Made by a program: the position numbers and the translations under genes. The notes below the pieces were generated by a model. That model saw nothing but the letters and a program-made list of their open reading frames with translations, was not told the origin of the DNA and searched no databases. From Nannochloris sp. 'desiccata' (taxonomy: Eukaryota; Chlorophyta; Trebouxiophyceae; Chlorellales; Chlorellaceae): DNA of 64,000 nt. Location of the stretch: NCBI GenBank assembly GCA_019044685.2, contig JAGTXX020000006.1, forward strand, positions 2,065,501 to 2,129,500, given 5' to 3'. Shown here piece by piece: positions 33,510 to 44,412 of the stretch (the stretch's first letter is position 1; every line of letters starts with the position of its first letter).

Positions 33510-34175
33510 ATGGATGAAGTTCACAAAAAATGGGCTGAGGTGGAACTCCCCACCGCCTCAGGCAAAAACACAGAGGATCAGGCCAAGATCGCTGCCGCTC
33601 GGAAGCAGATTATCAAAGTAGTTAATTGGGATCTGAACGATGACAAACACCGCAAATCTGAGCAAATTAAGGACACAGTTACCTACTTACGCAGGATTTT
33701 AGAAAATATCCGCGATAACCCAACAGAAAAAAAATATAGAAAAGTGAGTTTAGTGTCAACCAAGGCGGGGTGACGGGAAGCGTGTTTAATTTATCTACTT
33801 TCAAAGTTAACGTATAGCCCTTTAACATTTAGCTACGTTTCATTACAGATAAGAATAACAAATGCAACCTTTGGCAAGCACGTCCGTGACGCTCCCGGTG
33901 GTGAAGCCTTCCTCATCCAAGCGGGGTGGCATGCTGCGGTGGTTGATCATGAACGGTACTTCATTTTCGAAAGTCAGCCAGACACACTCCAGTGGAGTAT
34001 ATTTGAAGAAGCGTGTAAAGAGTTGGCAAAACTAGATACAGTGCTGGATGCGAAACTAGGTCGTAATAGTGGAGATAAAAAAGCAGAAATAGAAAAAAGG
34101 CGGGAGGCGGCAAGGATTGCTATTGAAGAGGATAAAGAGCTGAGGCATGCTCGATTTAAATATACAGACAGCTGA
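33510..34175 (+). CDS. PUB-domain protein
   Basis: PUB (PUG) domains bind the C-terminal tail of the AAA ATPase p97/CDC48 and link it to ubiquitin or glycoprotein turnover. Two exons, 33510-33743 and 33849-34175 (GTGAGT/ACAG, phase 0), give 186 residues. The join restores KKYRKIRITNATFGKHV, the core of the PUB fold, followed by GGEAFLIQAGW and the RYFIFES strand. A short charged C-terminal helix (KAEIEKRREAARIAIEEDKE) follows. No UBX, thioredoxin or PNGase domain is attached, so it is a stand-alone PUB adaptor. Confidence 0.8.
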
Positions 34176-34342
34176 ATAAGCTTGGAATAATATTCGAGTA
34201 CATGCTAAAATAGTGAGTATAAAAAAGTTGCATCATATGCATTCTTTCTGACAAAGTTTAATAAAAAAAGATTAGGAAAAGGTCTTGAAAAGAAAAAAGG
34301 AAGAAAAAAAAGATTTAAAACTTCATTGGATTAAGTTGTCTT

Positions 34343-35244
34343 CTAAAAAAGCCCTGTAGATACTCTTTTTGGCTGCCCTAATCCCGCAGGATCCTCAAAA
34401 AGCTGTCCCTGCACCGTCAATCGAGAAATGGCAAAGCCATTCTCTCCAGCAGAAAAGGCGGTAATACTCGGCCCTTGATCCCCTGCTCCATACACCAAAA
34501 GTTTCCCTGCAGCGACCTCTGTAGAAGGTGAGCCGTTTGACGGGTCACCACCAATAAACAAAGACTGCTTTACTCCAGTGAAGCCATTGATAACGAGGTT
34601 TCCAGTGAGCTCAATAGTGGTGGCATCGATTTTTAGAATGCCTCGAGCTTGGTCAAAAGAAAAGATATTATTCAGAAATTCAGGAGCCGAGTCACCCTGT
34701 TCGATAATTGGATTAGAATAGAGAGAAGAAGTATATTTACTCGAGATTAGGGATGTGAGAAACGTGAGAAAGAGGCTTTCATGGTACAATATCTGTGTGC
34801 TAGGGGAGTGAAAGTGGAGCTTACCTTTGGTCCAGGAGGGCAATTGCATTCTTGAAGCACAGTTTCTGAAGAGTTTGAGAGAAACAACGGCGCCTCTATA
34901 GCAGGAGATAAAGCCAAATCAAGTAACTCAGTTTCAGGAGATGGTGTTAAGGCCAAAGATTCTTGGAGAAGAGAGCTGAGGTCTTCTTCTGCTGGCGGGA
35001 TTGCCAGCTCGCTAAGTTCGGGAGAAGGTGCAGCAACAGTAATTTCTGCTTTAGAGGTGGCTTGCAGCATTCTACGGTTTACTGGAAGAGTTCCAGTTCT
35101 TTGAAAGGCCCTTTCACTGTCTAATACTTGCACAGGGGTGCGATAGAGCGTGAAAATGAATGCAAATGCAAAGAGAGAGAGCCAGAGGCGTCTCTCCCTT
35201 TGCACCGCTTTTTTTATAATTTTCTCTACTTGAGCTTCATGCAT
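34343..35244 (-). CDS. Type II single-pass membrane protein with collagen-like junction, unknown
   Basis: Not recognised. Exons 35244-34825 and 34696-34343 (GTAAGC/ACAG, phase 0) give 257 residues. A basic N-terminus (KKAVQRERR) precedes one hydrophobic helix (LWLSLFAFAFIFTLY, about 21-35), so the bulk should face the lumen or the outside. A Pro/Glu/Leu-rich stalk leads to ECNCPPGPKGD across the splice site. The second exon encodes a beta-rich domain (ILKIDATTIELTGNLVI, SLFIGGD, KLLVYGAGD, AISRLTVQGQL) with spaced short strands and glycines, reminiscent of bacterial or phage trimeric fibre heads, though no family was identified. Confidence 0.65.
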
Positions 35245-35782
35245 GCTAATATATTTCGTTAGAATAGATGAATGAAATAAATGAGGTATTTAATGTATTC
35301 AACGCGGTTTTGGCAGGTGATTCTTTGCCTCGAACTGCAATGCAAATCGAGGCAGGAAGTCAACGGATAAATAAAGCCATTGGTTGACTTTTTCTTTGCT
35401 GCCTGAAATTTCTATAAATCTCTATTCTTGTGAATAGAATGAATTACATTGCGCTATATGGTGTGTCAACAAATGATATACCAGCCAGGGAAAATGAAAA
35501 TAGAAAAGGAGATATTATTTTAAAAACGGGGGGAGGGGGAGGGTTGCAAAAGATCAGCAACAACTTTTTTAAAGAATGGGTTTGTTTCTTAAGCAAATGA
35601 AAGCATATGTAGACGAGAAGATTGCACCTCGTTGAACATATATACATTCAATTGCGGCACTATCACTGAGAAGGGCAGAGACCGTCAAAGAGATGAAATA
35701 CATTTACTGTTAAAAATGCTATAATTGCAACTACTAGAGAGCTCTAAATAAAGAGACACAAATAAACTGTATTATTTATTAT
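35245..35782. other. Intergenic: promoter of the type II membrane protein and HSP70 3' flank
   Basis: AT-rich apart from a run of G interrupted by single A bases at about 35527-35543. No gene was recognised. Confidence 0.5.
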
Positions 35783-38082
35783 TTACTTGTCAGTGTCAGT
35801 GAACTCAGCATCAATCACATCATCACCACCCTTGGGTCCCTCACCACCGGCAGCTCCAGCATCTCCACCAGGAGCAGCGCCCTCAGCACCAGCACCACCA
35901 GCACCGGGTTGAGAATACATGGCCTGCCCAAGAGCCATAACCTCGGTTCTGAGAGATTCCATAGTCTCATTAATCTTAGCAGCGTCTTCAGAGGGGATAG
36001 CATCCTTGAGCTCTTGTAATTTAGCGTTGACCTTGTTCTTGATATCTTCAGGCACCTTGCCTTCGAACTCCTTGAGCTGCTTCTCAGTCTGATACACCAT
36101 GGAGTCGGCCTGATTTTTAGCATCAATAATATCACGTTTCTTCTTATCTTCATCAGCAAACTGTTCAGCATTCTTGACCATACGGTCGACCTCATCAGAA
36201 GGTAAAGTAGATGCTCCAGTGATCTTAATATCTTGCTTCTTGCCGGTACCCTTGTCCTCGGCAGTGACGGAAAGGATGCCATTTGCATCGATATCGAATT
36301 TGACTTCAATCTGAGGGACACCACGAGGTGCAGGAGGGATACCATCAAGACGGAAAGTTCCAAGAGACTTGTTATCTCTAGCAAATTCACGTTCACCTTG
36401 AAGCACGTTAATCTCAACCGACGTTTGGCCGTCAGCAGCAGTAGAGAAGGTCTCCGTTTTAGAGGTAGGTAAAGTGGTATTACGGGGAATAACCTTGGTA
36501 GCAACACCCCCAAGGGTTTCAAGGCCAAGAGATAAAGGAGTAACGTCTAAAAGAACGATGTCAGACACCTCTCCTGCAAGAACACCTCCTTGAACAGCAG
36601 CACCAAGGGCAACAACCTCATCTGGGTTTACCGTCATGTTGGCCTTCTTACCAGTAAGCTTCTCAACGAGGTCTACGACAGAAGGAATACGGGTAGATCC
36701 ACCAACGAGGATAATTTCATCAAGATCGGTGTATTTGAGCTTGGCGTCTCTAAGAGCATTCTCTACGGGGATGCGGGAGCGGTCGAGGAGATCCGAAGCA
36801 AGCTGCTCGAATTTAGCACGAGTAAGCTGAGTATCAATGTGCTTGGGGCCATCAGCAGTGGCAGTGATGAAAGGAAGGGAGATGGAGGTGGTGCTGGTAG
36901 CAGATAACTCAATCTTGGCCTTCTCAGCAGCTTCAGTCAAGCGCTGGAGAGCTTGACGGTCATTGCGGAGGTCAATACCCTCAGCAGCCTGGAAATCACC
37001 AGCAAGCCAATCCACAATACGCTTATCAAAGTCATCACCACCCAAGTGGGTATCTCCAGAGGTAGACAGCACCTCGAACACACCATCACCAACTTCCAGA
37101 ATTGAGACATCAAAGGTACCACCACCAAGATCAAAGACAAGGATAGTTTCGTTAGACTTCTTGTCTAAACCGTAGGCAAGGGAAGCAGCAGTAGGTTCGT
37201 TAATAATACGGAGGACTTCAAGGCCACCGATCTTGCCAGCATCCTTGGTAGCCTGGCGCTGGGAGTCGTTGAAATACGCAGGGACGGTAATGACAGCCTT
37301 GTCTACGCTTTCGCCCAAGAACTTGGCAGCATCTTCAGCAAGCTTGCGGAGGACGATGGCAGAAATTTCCTCAGGGGAGAACTCTTTATTTACGTTGGAA
37401 GAGACGATCTTAACGTTGCCGCTGCCGTCGGCGATGACTCTGTAGGGAACCTGCTTAGACTCATCCTGGACTTCGTTCATTTTGCGGCCAATGAAACGCT
37501 TGACAGAGAAGAAAGTGTTTTCGGGGTTGACAACAGCCTGACGCTTGGCAATCTGCAGAAATTGGAAGGTGAGAAAGATAAATTCAATAACAGGGGGTTC
37601 TGAGCGGGGCATGTCCTTGAAATCAAAATTTAACAAAACACAGTTTCAGTGGAATTAATGTGGTGAGTATATTCTAAAAATGCTTACCTGGCCAACAAGG
37701 CGGTCACCAGTCTTGGAAAAGGCCACGACGGAGGGGGTAGTGCGGCCACCCTCAGCGTTGGTGATGATCGTAGGCTTACCACCTTCCATAGCAGCAACAG
37801 CAGAGTTTGTGGTACCAAGATCAATACCCACAACCTGTATACAGAAAATAAATGAAAGGTTAGGTCATTTGTTAAAAATTAGCCACACATTCTAGAATAG
37901 AATGTCATCGAATGAAAGATCCCACCCACCTTCTCAGCACGGATGTTCATTGCGCTCCTGCGAGCACCAGCGGGACGGAACTGGGCTCTAAAGCGCAAGG
38001 AGGAGCCAGCCAAGCTAGGCTTGGCTCCCAACTTGGCACCAGAAAAGCCTGTGCCCAAAGTGTTTTGCATCTGGGTCTGCAT
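35783..38082 (-). CDS. HSP70B: Plastid stromal Hsp70 (DnaK type)
   Basis: This ATP-driven chaperone folds stromal proteins and helps drive import. Three exons, 38082-37930, 37834-37688 and 37552-35783, all phase 0, give 689 residues. Exon 1 encodes a transit peptide ending near MNIRAEK. The ATPase domain starts with [14 protein letters not shown] at residue 52, and also shows [23 protein letters not shown] and [12 protein letters not shown]. The substrate domain and lid follow. The C-terminus, a Gly/Ala-rich stretch ending in [12 protein letters not shown], is typical of cyanobacterial and plastid Hsp70 rather than cytosolic (EEVD) or ER (HDEL) forms. Intron 1 has the less common donor GTGGGT. 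A perfect three-unit heat shock element lies about 135 bases upstream of the start. Confidence 0.96.
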
Positions 38083-38384
38083 TCTAGTTCAAAGCTCTTG
38101 AATTCCTACAAATAGAGTCGCTTTGCGTATTATAATAACAATTTTATTCAATGTATGGCAATTTATGGTGAACCTAGACTTTCGTAGCCTGTGGCTCCTT
38201 TTCCTGCGCCGTCGAGAAAATTCGAGAATATCGCTTCGATTAGAAACTTGCTGACTGTTCTCTGCAAATTTGAGTGCTTACTCACAATGGTAAAGCCGCG
38301 TATATACAGACACTAACGAGAAGAACACGTAATTGAAAAGAAACTGAAGACACATATCCATCTACACAGTAAAAATCGGCAGTT
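38083..38384. other. HSP70 promoter and LysM-gene 3' flank
   Basis: Contains a heat shock element at 38216-38228. Nothing else was recognised. Confidence 0.5.
38216..38228. promoter_or_regulatory. Heat shock element (GAAnnTTCnnGAA)
   Basis: Three perfectly spaced alternating GAA/TTC units, the minimal binding site of trimeric heat shock factor. It lies 134 bases upstream of the plastid HSP70 start codon, so heat induction of that gene is a well-founded inference. Confidence 0.65.
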
Positions 38385-39651
38385 TTAATCAGCTTTTCGG
38401 CCTTCTTTTGGCCCGCCGCCACCACTAAGCCCCGTTGCGATTGCTAAAGCTGCCTCTGCTGCTTGCGCCATGCTTCCAGGGGCACCCCGAGAAGACATCA
38501 CAGGCTGACTTGCTACCCTCTTTATCTTATTTAGCAGCTGTGATCGCCATTGCAGCGATTTTCTATGCCAATCTTTTAGATCATTCAATCCAACTCCCAT
38601 ACTATTTTGGTTATTACTATTTCCACCGCTTTGGGACTCTCTAGATAAGCGTTCCGTGGCACTTCCAAATAACGGAATTCTTGCAGGACTAGGTATCCGT
38701 AGACTGCTAAACATAGAACCCCCTCCTCCTTCTTCTAGAAGCTCATCAACTACATAATCATCTTCGGCATTTCTACCACGCCGTCGTAGCCGTTCATCTA
38801 TATACCCTGGTGTACTTTGAGAGCTTGTTTGTCTCGCCATGAGCTCTACTTCACCAGGTGAAGGTCTTCTACTATGCCCACGTGGGGCAAATACCCCGTC
38901 ATATTCGTCATCATCTGAGAAATCTGGGGTTCTGTTATCTGTTGGAGTATTGCTCGTGCTATAATATCCACGAAGCTCAGACAAAGCAGCAGCGCTGGTC
39001 GCTCGTAGATGTCCTTCTGTGCCGCCTAGAGTCGCGCCGTTTTTGCCATAATGTGCGACGATCATACCTGCCCACGCTGCGTATTCAGGCCTGCGAGAAA
39101 AAGGGTAAGAGTCAATCTTTTGGAATAAAAACAATAATTGGGGAGGGGAGGGGAGCGAGCAAAAGTCGGGGAAGCTTTGCAAAGGTAATATTAGCGGAAT
39201 TTAAAAGGAAGAACGCACCCTAGTGGCAATGGTTTGGTTGGTATGAGTACGATATCTCTACCAAACATTGCTGTATCTGTTTGGAACCCATTTGCACGTT
39301 TTATATCCGCCACCTGCAAGATTGAAATATTTTAGTCACTACTTTTGAGAAGCGGTATACGGGAATTTACTCGCTCGCAATACCCGGCAATCTACTTACC
39401 GTTACATTGTATTTCACAGCGAGGCCAGCTAATGTATCCCTTTTCCTAACCTGCAAGTCAAGGACGGAAAGTAAGGATTTAGCTCAATCCGAGTCCTTGT
39501 CTGTTCTAATCTTTATTTGAATAGTGATGCTGTTTGTACTCACCCTATGGCGAACAAAGATGTTATCCGTGGATGTGTCTACGGTGCTACCGCTTGCAGT
39601 GGGGCTTGAAGCCAATGTTGAAGGAGCTCCTTCAGAACTTGTTGGTTCCAT
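38385..39651 (-). CDS. LysM-domain protein, intracellular type
   Basis: LysM domains bind N-acetylglucosamine polymers; intracellular LysM-only proteins of plants and animals have unclear roles. Four exons, 39651-39544, 39450-39400, 39313-39219 and 39090-38385 (phases 0, 0, 2), give 319 residues. The LysM domain (about 36-85) is split over three exons and is restored exactly by the splicing: HRVRKRDTLAGLAVKYNV, then VADIKRANGF and FGRDIVLIPTKPLP. There is no signal peptide. The rest is Ser/Arg/Gly-rich with an acidic patch (DFSDDDEYDG), a run of four glycines after EE, and a short amphipathic C-terminal segment. Exon 2, at 51 bases, is the smallest in this model. Confidence 0.82.
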
Positions 39652-40082
39652 GTCGAAGCTGGACCCAGGGCCCTGCTCATGTAAAGTCTTATCTGCCTTA
39701 ATTTTTCCTAGAACAATGCAGCATAACGAGGGTCGTTTGAATCAAGCTGTCTTTTATTTCGGTAAGCTTCAATTTTACAGGAGTTGAAGGAAAATATAGA
39801 TCGCGTTTGTGGCTTTGAGGGTTGTCGGGCTACCGTGCAGTTGAAAGGGATCCAAGTGTATCAAATATAAAGAGCAAGGTTGATAAAGGGCTCATTTTGA
39901 TGCTTTGCCGGGCGGAAGTCGGGGAGTGCCGAAAAGAAAGGAATTTGGGAAAGTGTCCAAAAACTCCACAATGCAGCTCGCATGTTCTTTTCTATCTATT
40001 GGAATCGGATCTAACGTGCTATTTAAATTCGTTAATGCGCGCGATTGGCATTTTTCAATTATTTTTGAAGGATTAATTGAAT
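39652..40082. other. Divergent promoter between LysM and archease genes
   Basis: Upstream region of two divergent genes. No gene or element was recognised. Confidence 0.45.
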
Positions 40083-40577
40083 ATGGCCGAACAACCAAAT
40101 TACGAAAGTTTACCGCAGCGAACTCCTCGTCAGAAGCGCAAACGTGATTATGTTACTGCAGACAAAGTAGAAAGTGCATGTGATGACGGCAATGCGACCA
40201 TAGCTCTAAATAAAAAGGAGACTACCGCCACATTGGCAGCAACGACGGGAGGTGCAGCTCCTGCAGAGTCAAAGGACCAAGGCAACGGAACCAAAAAAGA
40301 TGCACGAAATGATAAGGCGCCTTCTGAAGCTGGATCAGAACCTGCAGAGTACAGAGCCTGTGCCGAGCCTGGCCAGAAATTTGAATGTAAGAGGGAAGGC
40401 CGGAGATTGAAAATAAAAACTATAGTTTAGTCGTCCTTTTTTCACTTTCCTCTCAATGCATAAAATTCACCCACCTTCTTACAGACCTAGATCACACGGC
40501 AGATGTACAGCTTCATTCATGTGAGTTTCATTAAATCAAACGCTGCTCTCCTTTTTTCACGCCCTGTCAGCCTATTT

Positions 40578-40612
<35 letters not shown>

Positions 40613-41018
40613 TTTTTGTTTTTCCCATTATTCAGGGGGCGAAAATCTGCAAGAAGCCTTTGAAAATGTAGCCCTATGCATGTTTAATTACATGACCCCG
40701 TTAGAAGGCATCTCCCTCTCCACATCAACTTCTGGCACGAGGTCCTACAAAGCAGAAGCCCACGACCTCCCGTCCTTGCTCTACCATTGGCTTGATGAGC
40801 TTTTATTTGAATTTTCGACTGATTTTTTCGTTCCAAAATCAATGAGAATTACTAAATTTGATAGAGAAAATTGGAAAATTGAAGCTGAAGCTGAAGGAGA
40901 GCTATTTGATAGGCAGCGCCATGTCTCAGGAACAGAGATAAAAGCGATCACCTATTCAGCAATGCAGATTAATGAAACAGAAGGCGATGCTGAGATATTT
41001 GTGATTGTAGATATATAA
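40083..41018 (+). CDS. Archease, RtcB tRNA-ligase cofactor
   Basis: Archease activates the RtcB-type RNA ligase during tRNA splicing. Three exons, 40083-40386, 40485-40520 and 40636-41018 (both junctions phase 1), give 240 residues. Splicing the 36-base exon 2 restores EYLDHTADVQLHSWGENL, the family signature with its metal-binding Asp and His, followed by EAFENVALCMFNYMT. The C-terminal block has TEIKAITYSAMQI and the terminal IFVIVDI. An N-terminal extension of about 100 residues is Lys/Ala/Glu-rich, disordered-looking, and carries a possible nuclear signal (PRQKRKR). Intron 2 holds a CA microsatellite. Finding archease implies RtcB-type ligation, although plants use a TRL1-type ligase. Confidence 0.93.
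40581..40610 (+). repeat. (AC)15 microsatellite
   Basis: Fifteen uninterrupted AC units inside intron 2 of the archease gene, followed by a T run that probably forms part of the 3' splice-site pyrimidine tract. Confidence 0.95.
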
Positions 41019-41380
41019 GAGAATTGTAATTGGTTCTTTGTAAAATAGAAGCTTGTTTTTCAAAGGGTAGTTGTATTTACAGATACTAAGAATAACCGCT
41101 ATCGAGACAAAACTAAAAAAAGATAATTATGTATACATTCTGTCCTCCATGCAGTACCGATAAGCGGAGGCACAGAAAAAGACGTTTTTTTTTTCATTCG
41201 AACAAACAAAACAGACGGATTATACAGAACAGAACAGAACAGATTGAAAGCAGCATGCCTTACTTCTGTTGTAAACGCTAATGTAATCGCAATTGGTCTC
41301 TCCAGGTAGATATCATTCTTCAATTACTATTTTCTACTGCATTCTTTGTTTCCTTGCTATTATTTAATAGGACTAATCAT
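41019..41380. other. Convergent 3' flanks
   Basis: Stretch between the stop codons of the archease and Pru-like genes. It contains three to four tandem AGAAC units near 41225-41241. No gene was recognised. Confidence 0.5.
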
Positions 41381-43618
41381 TTACCGTTCACCCGAGGTAG
41401 GTTGCCTGCTTGATTCAAGCAACTCGGTCAAGTCCGAGATGTTAACTTTGCCCGAGGCAGTCCTTCCTGCCGATGAAGTCGTTGTCGCCGCCGCTGTTCT
41501 AGCCGCGCCAGAGGTGTTTAACAGCGTATGCAGATCATCTATAGTCACACGACCCTGTGCACCACCAGGGTGATGGTGGTGGGGCTGATGCGTACCAGGA
41601 GGAAGCGTATCAGGGGCAAAGGTGGAAGTTGCACAGCTTTCGCCGTCTTCTCCTTCTGCTGCATCTCCAGTACTTACTGCAGTTTCGCTCGTTGACCGAC
41701 GAGGAGAGTTTGCAAATGAATGCGCGCTAGCACCGTCACTATAATCTGAAGCTCCACTGCCAGAGTGCTCTCCAGCAACTTGAAGTGGTCCAGCAGCGCT
41801 GTCTGGTACACCAGCAACAGCAGCGGCAGCGACTTGGAGAGCTATTTGAAGCTTACAGCTTTGTGGAGCGGTGCCTCCACGAGCGACTGCATGTTCTACA
41901 GCCTTTCTAATCAATGGTTGAGCTTCTTCTGCTTGCTGCTGCAAAGATTGTCGTTCTTTCTGTGCTTGTGCTTGAGCCTTAGCCTTTGCTCGCTGCGCTC
42001 TCACACTACGGATTAACGACTCGCAAATAGCTTCTTCTAAATTTCTACGGCCAATACGCTCGACAGTACGACGGGCGACGTCTTCAGCAACCTGCTTTGC
42101 CTGCTGCGCTGCTTTTCCCGTGAGCTCCTCTGCTGCTGCTGCTGTCCCTGCCACAGTCCTTGCAGCAGGATTTCCACTAAAAGAAACAGACGCACCAACG
42201 GTGATGGCACAGGGGCAGCTAATGTTAAAGCGGCGGTCGCGGTAGACAGCTGCTGCGGTGGCAGAGACGGCTCCGCTGGCAGCCAGACGGCCGCTCTCTT
42301 GTTGCTGTACAGGGCGTGTTGCTGTTGGCCTGCTAGATTGCCCTCGAGGCTCACCTTGATGGCCTAAAAGCGCCACCACACTGCTATTATTACTGCTGCT
42401 GCTACTACCGGCAGTAGGTGGTTCAACAACAGCAGCAGGAGGAAGAGCTGCAGGGGAGATCGCGGCAATTTGCTGTTGATGCGCAACAATGTCAAGTTGT
42501 TGCAACCACGTCGCAATTTGATTCAGCTGCGTTTGAGGCACTCCAGACCGTTTTACCAGCGTCGGAGGTCGTTTCACAAGTGATTTTAAACGGCCTAAAT
42601 TGCGTGCAGCTGGTGCTAGCTCAGGTTCAGTCAGCCAAAAATACATTCTCCGACCTTCTCCTGCTGCACTATCGAAACTGGAACCTCCACTCGCAGCAGC
42701 TGCAGCAGCAGCAGCTGCAGTACTATTATTACTAAATGCACTCTCTAGAAAGCTATCTACAGCAGACACAGGACCAATAGGGTTACTACTAATTGATTGT
42801 TGTATATTATTCGCAACTGCTTCTGCCTGAGCGGCAATTGCATCTATCCTAGGCCGAATATAAAAAGATCTGCCAGTGGAATCTCCGCGCAGCATGTGGA
42901 TAGTAATAACAGGATCTTTTGACCCTGGATGTGCTCCAGAAGGGAAGCGTGCAAGTTCTTCCCAAAGGGAAACATCACATGAATCACATTGTTCCCCGTG
43001 AACAACAGGTGCTGTTCCCACCGTTGGTGCTGCCGAGGTGGTTTCTCTCGACGACGACGAGACTTCAGGAGCGCTCCTCGAACTTGTTGTTTCTTTAATA
43101 CGGCCTTGCCATACGAGAGATAAATCATCATTTGGCAAGAGCCATAAGCTAAGAACTCCACGGTCTTGAGTTGTGTGGAGCATTGTCGGTGATTCAAGAC
43201 GACGTGTTAATCTACCAACAGAAACCTGAACTAGGGGCTCACACAGCGCACTAAGAAGCGATGTAGCCTGTCGTGTAGTGACTAGTGGAGACTTGTGCAA
43301 AGGCATGCCAGGAGCAGCAAGCATGATAGTCATGTCTTGTCTGCCTCGAGCGCTGCCATCTAATAATCGAGTTTCCATTCTACAATCTCGAGCTAAAGAC
43401 GCGGAAACCGACGAGGACTGTCCGCCTTGTGGTCTAGAAGGTTGAGGAGCTTGAGGATGAGCGTCCTCGCTACTGCTGTCGTTAGTTAGATTATTAGTTG
43501 CAGGCACCATGGAATCATTTGAATTATTTGCTTCCGGACTGCCGTCTCCGTTTCGCTGCTGCGCTAGCCACGATTGAAAAGAGACCCATGAATGTGATGT
43601 ATTCTCTTCAGACCCCAT
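41381..43618 (-). CDS. Large Ala/Ser-rich protein with a split Rpn13 Pru-like domain
   Basis: Rpn13/ADRM1 is the proteasomal ubiquitin receptor, and its Pru domain is a PH-like fold. This 745-residue single-exon protein shows three segments in Pru order: LVQVSVGRLTRR with GVLSLWLLPNDDLSLVWQGR (about 132-172), then VITIHMLRGD and SFYIRPRID (about 238-262), then RMYFWLTEPE (about 324-333), which corresponds to the RLFFWMQEP strand of Rpn13. The segments are separated by low-complexity inserts. A helical Ala/Gln/Lys-rich region (around 520-580) follows. The C-terminus has two copies of a short motif, VTIDDLHTLL and VNISDLTELL. The Pru relation is remote and based on motif order; a different PH-like fold is possible. 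Confidence 0.55.
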   Translation of the reverse strand: MGSEENTSHSWVSFQSWLAQQRNGDGSPEANNSNDSMVPATNNLTNDSSSEDAHPQAPQPSRPQGGQSSSVSASLARDCRMETRLLDGSARGRQDMTIMLAAPGMPLHKSPLVTTRQATSLLSALCEPLVQVSVGRLTRRLESPTMLHTTQDRGVLSLWLLPNDDLSLVWQGRIKETTSSRSAPEVSSSSRETTSAAPTVGTAPVVHGEQCDSCDVSLWEELARFPSGAHPGSKDPVITIHMLRGDSTGRSFYIRPRIDAIAAQAEAVANNIQQSISSNPIGPVSAVDSFLESAFSNNSTAAAAAAAAASGGSSFDSAAGEGRRMYFWLTEPELAPAARNLGRLKSLVKRPPTLVKRSGVPQTQLNQIATWLQQLDIVAHQQQIAAISPAALPPAAVVEPPTAGSSSSSNNSSVVALLGHQGEPRGQSSRPTATRPVQQQESGRLAASGAVSATAAAVYRDRRFNISCPCAITVGASVSFSGNPAARTVAGTAAAAEELTGKAAQQAKQVAEDVARRTVERIGRRNLEEAICESLIRSVRAQRAKAKAQAQAQKERQSLQQQAEEAQPLIRKAVEHAVARGGTAPQSCKLQIALQVAAAAVAGVPDSAAGPLQVAGEHSGSGASDYSDGASAHSFANSPRRSTSETAVSTGDAAEGEDGESCATSTFAPDTLPPGTHQPHHHHPGGAQGRVTIDDLHTLLNTSGAARTAAATTTSSAGRTASGKVNISDLTELLESSRQPTSGER

Positions 43619-44412
43619 TCTTCAGCGAACCTGCGTTTAAATTTGACACGACGTAAGCTCAAAAGTTGAAAGGCAATGCAAGTTACTTCTCAAGATGTCT
43701 GTGCAATGGCGCATGCAAGGTCCACAGCAGTGCCAAAATACGCCCAAACTCTCGATAAGTCCTGGATAAACTAACCTTGGTTGACTTACTGGGTGTAAGA
43801 GAACAAATCGAATCAGTAACAAGAGATCCTCTGGCCTTTTGTTTTGAAGGGTCAAGGGTCGAAACCGCCGTTCAATTTTACCAGGTTGATACGATATTAT
43901 CGTCGACTAGGCCAGCTATTCAAGGCCTTGGTGCACTTTGTGAAACAAGAGGTGAATTGACCTCTTTAATTTCAACCTTTTATAGCCCAAAGCCTCGTTA
44001 CATCCAGAAAAACACTGAATAGAACACTACGATATGCTTTTAAACAAATGTCAATTGCACACTAGATAACCTGGCAGCGAGTTTCGTCTGAAAGTAGAAT
44101 GACGCCATCGCTTCGGGGTGAATTCTCGATACTTTTGCCGTGTGGAACTTTTGAATGCAGCTGCATGCATCTCCTCCCTCCAATACCGAGTGCTTCTATG
44201 TTCTATGCTTTAAAAGTTACAAATAATGACTGAAATCAGATTAATTATTAAGTTCTTCAAAGTAGATTGAGAATACACCATGATAGTGCTGGAAAATAAA
44301 AAAGTCCCTGGGCAATCACAGAGCAACAGCGCGAAAAAGGCAGGCCACAACCGCTGAACACACATAGCCACCACGCCTCTTTGCCCCCGTTTCATTTAAA
44401 GAGAGTAAGTCT
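43619..44412. other. Intergenic: Pru-like gene promoter and SAM synthetase 3' flank
   Basis: No gene was recognised in these 794 bases. A plus-strand frame at 43777-44022 lacks an ATG start and matches nothing. Confidence 0.5.

Noticed and set aside
40581..40610. Repeat array
   Set aside because: It is a simple AC microsatellite without spacers, inside an intron; not a CRISPR array.
43777..44022. Plus-strand open frame of 81 codons
   Set aside because: It begins with TTG rather than ATG, has no homology I recognise, and lies in a promoter region.
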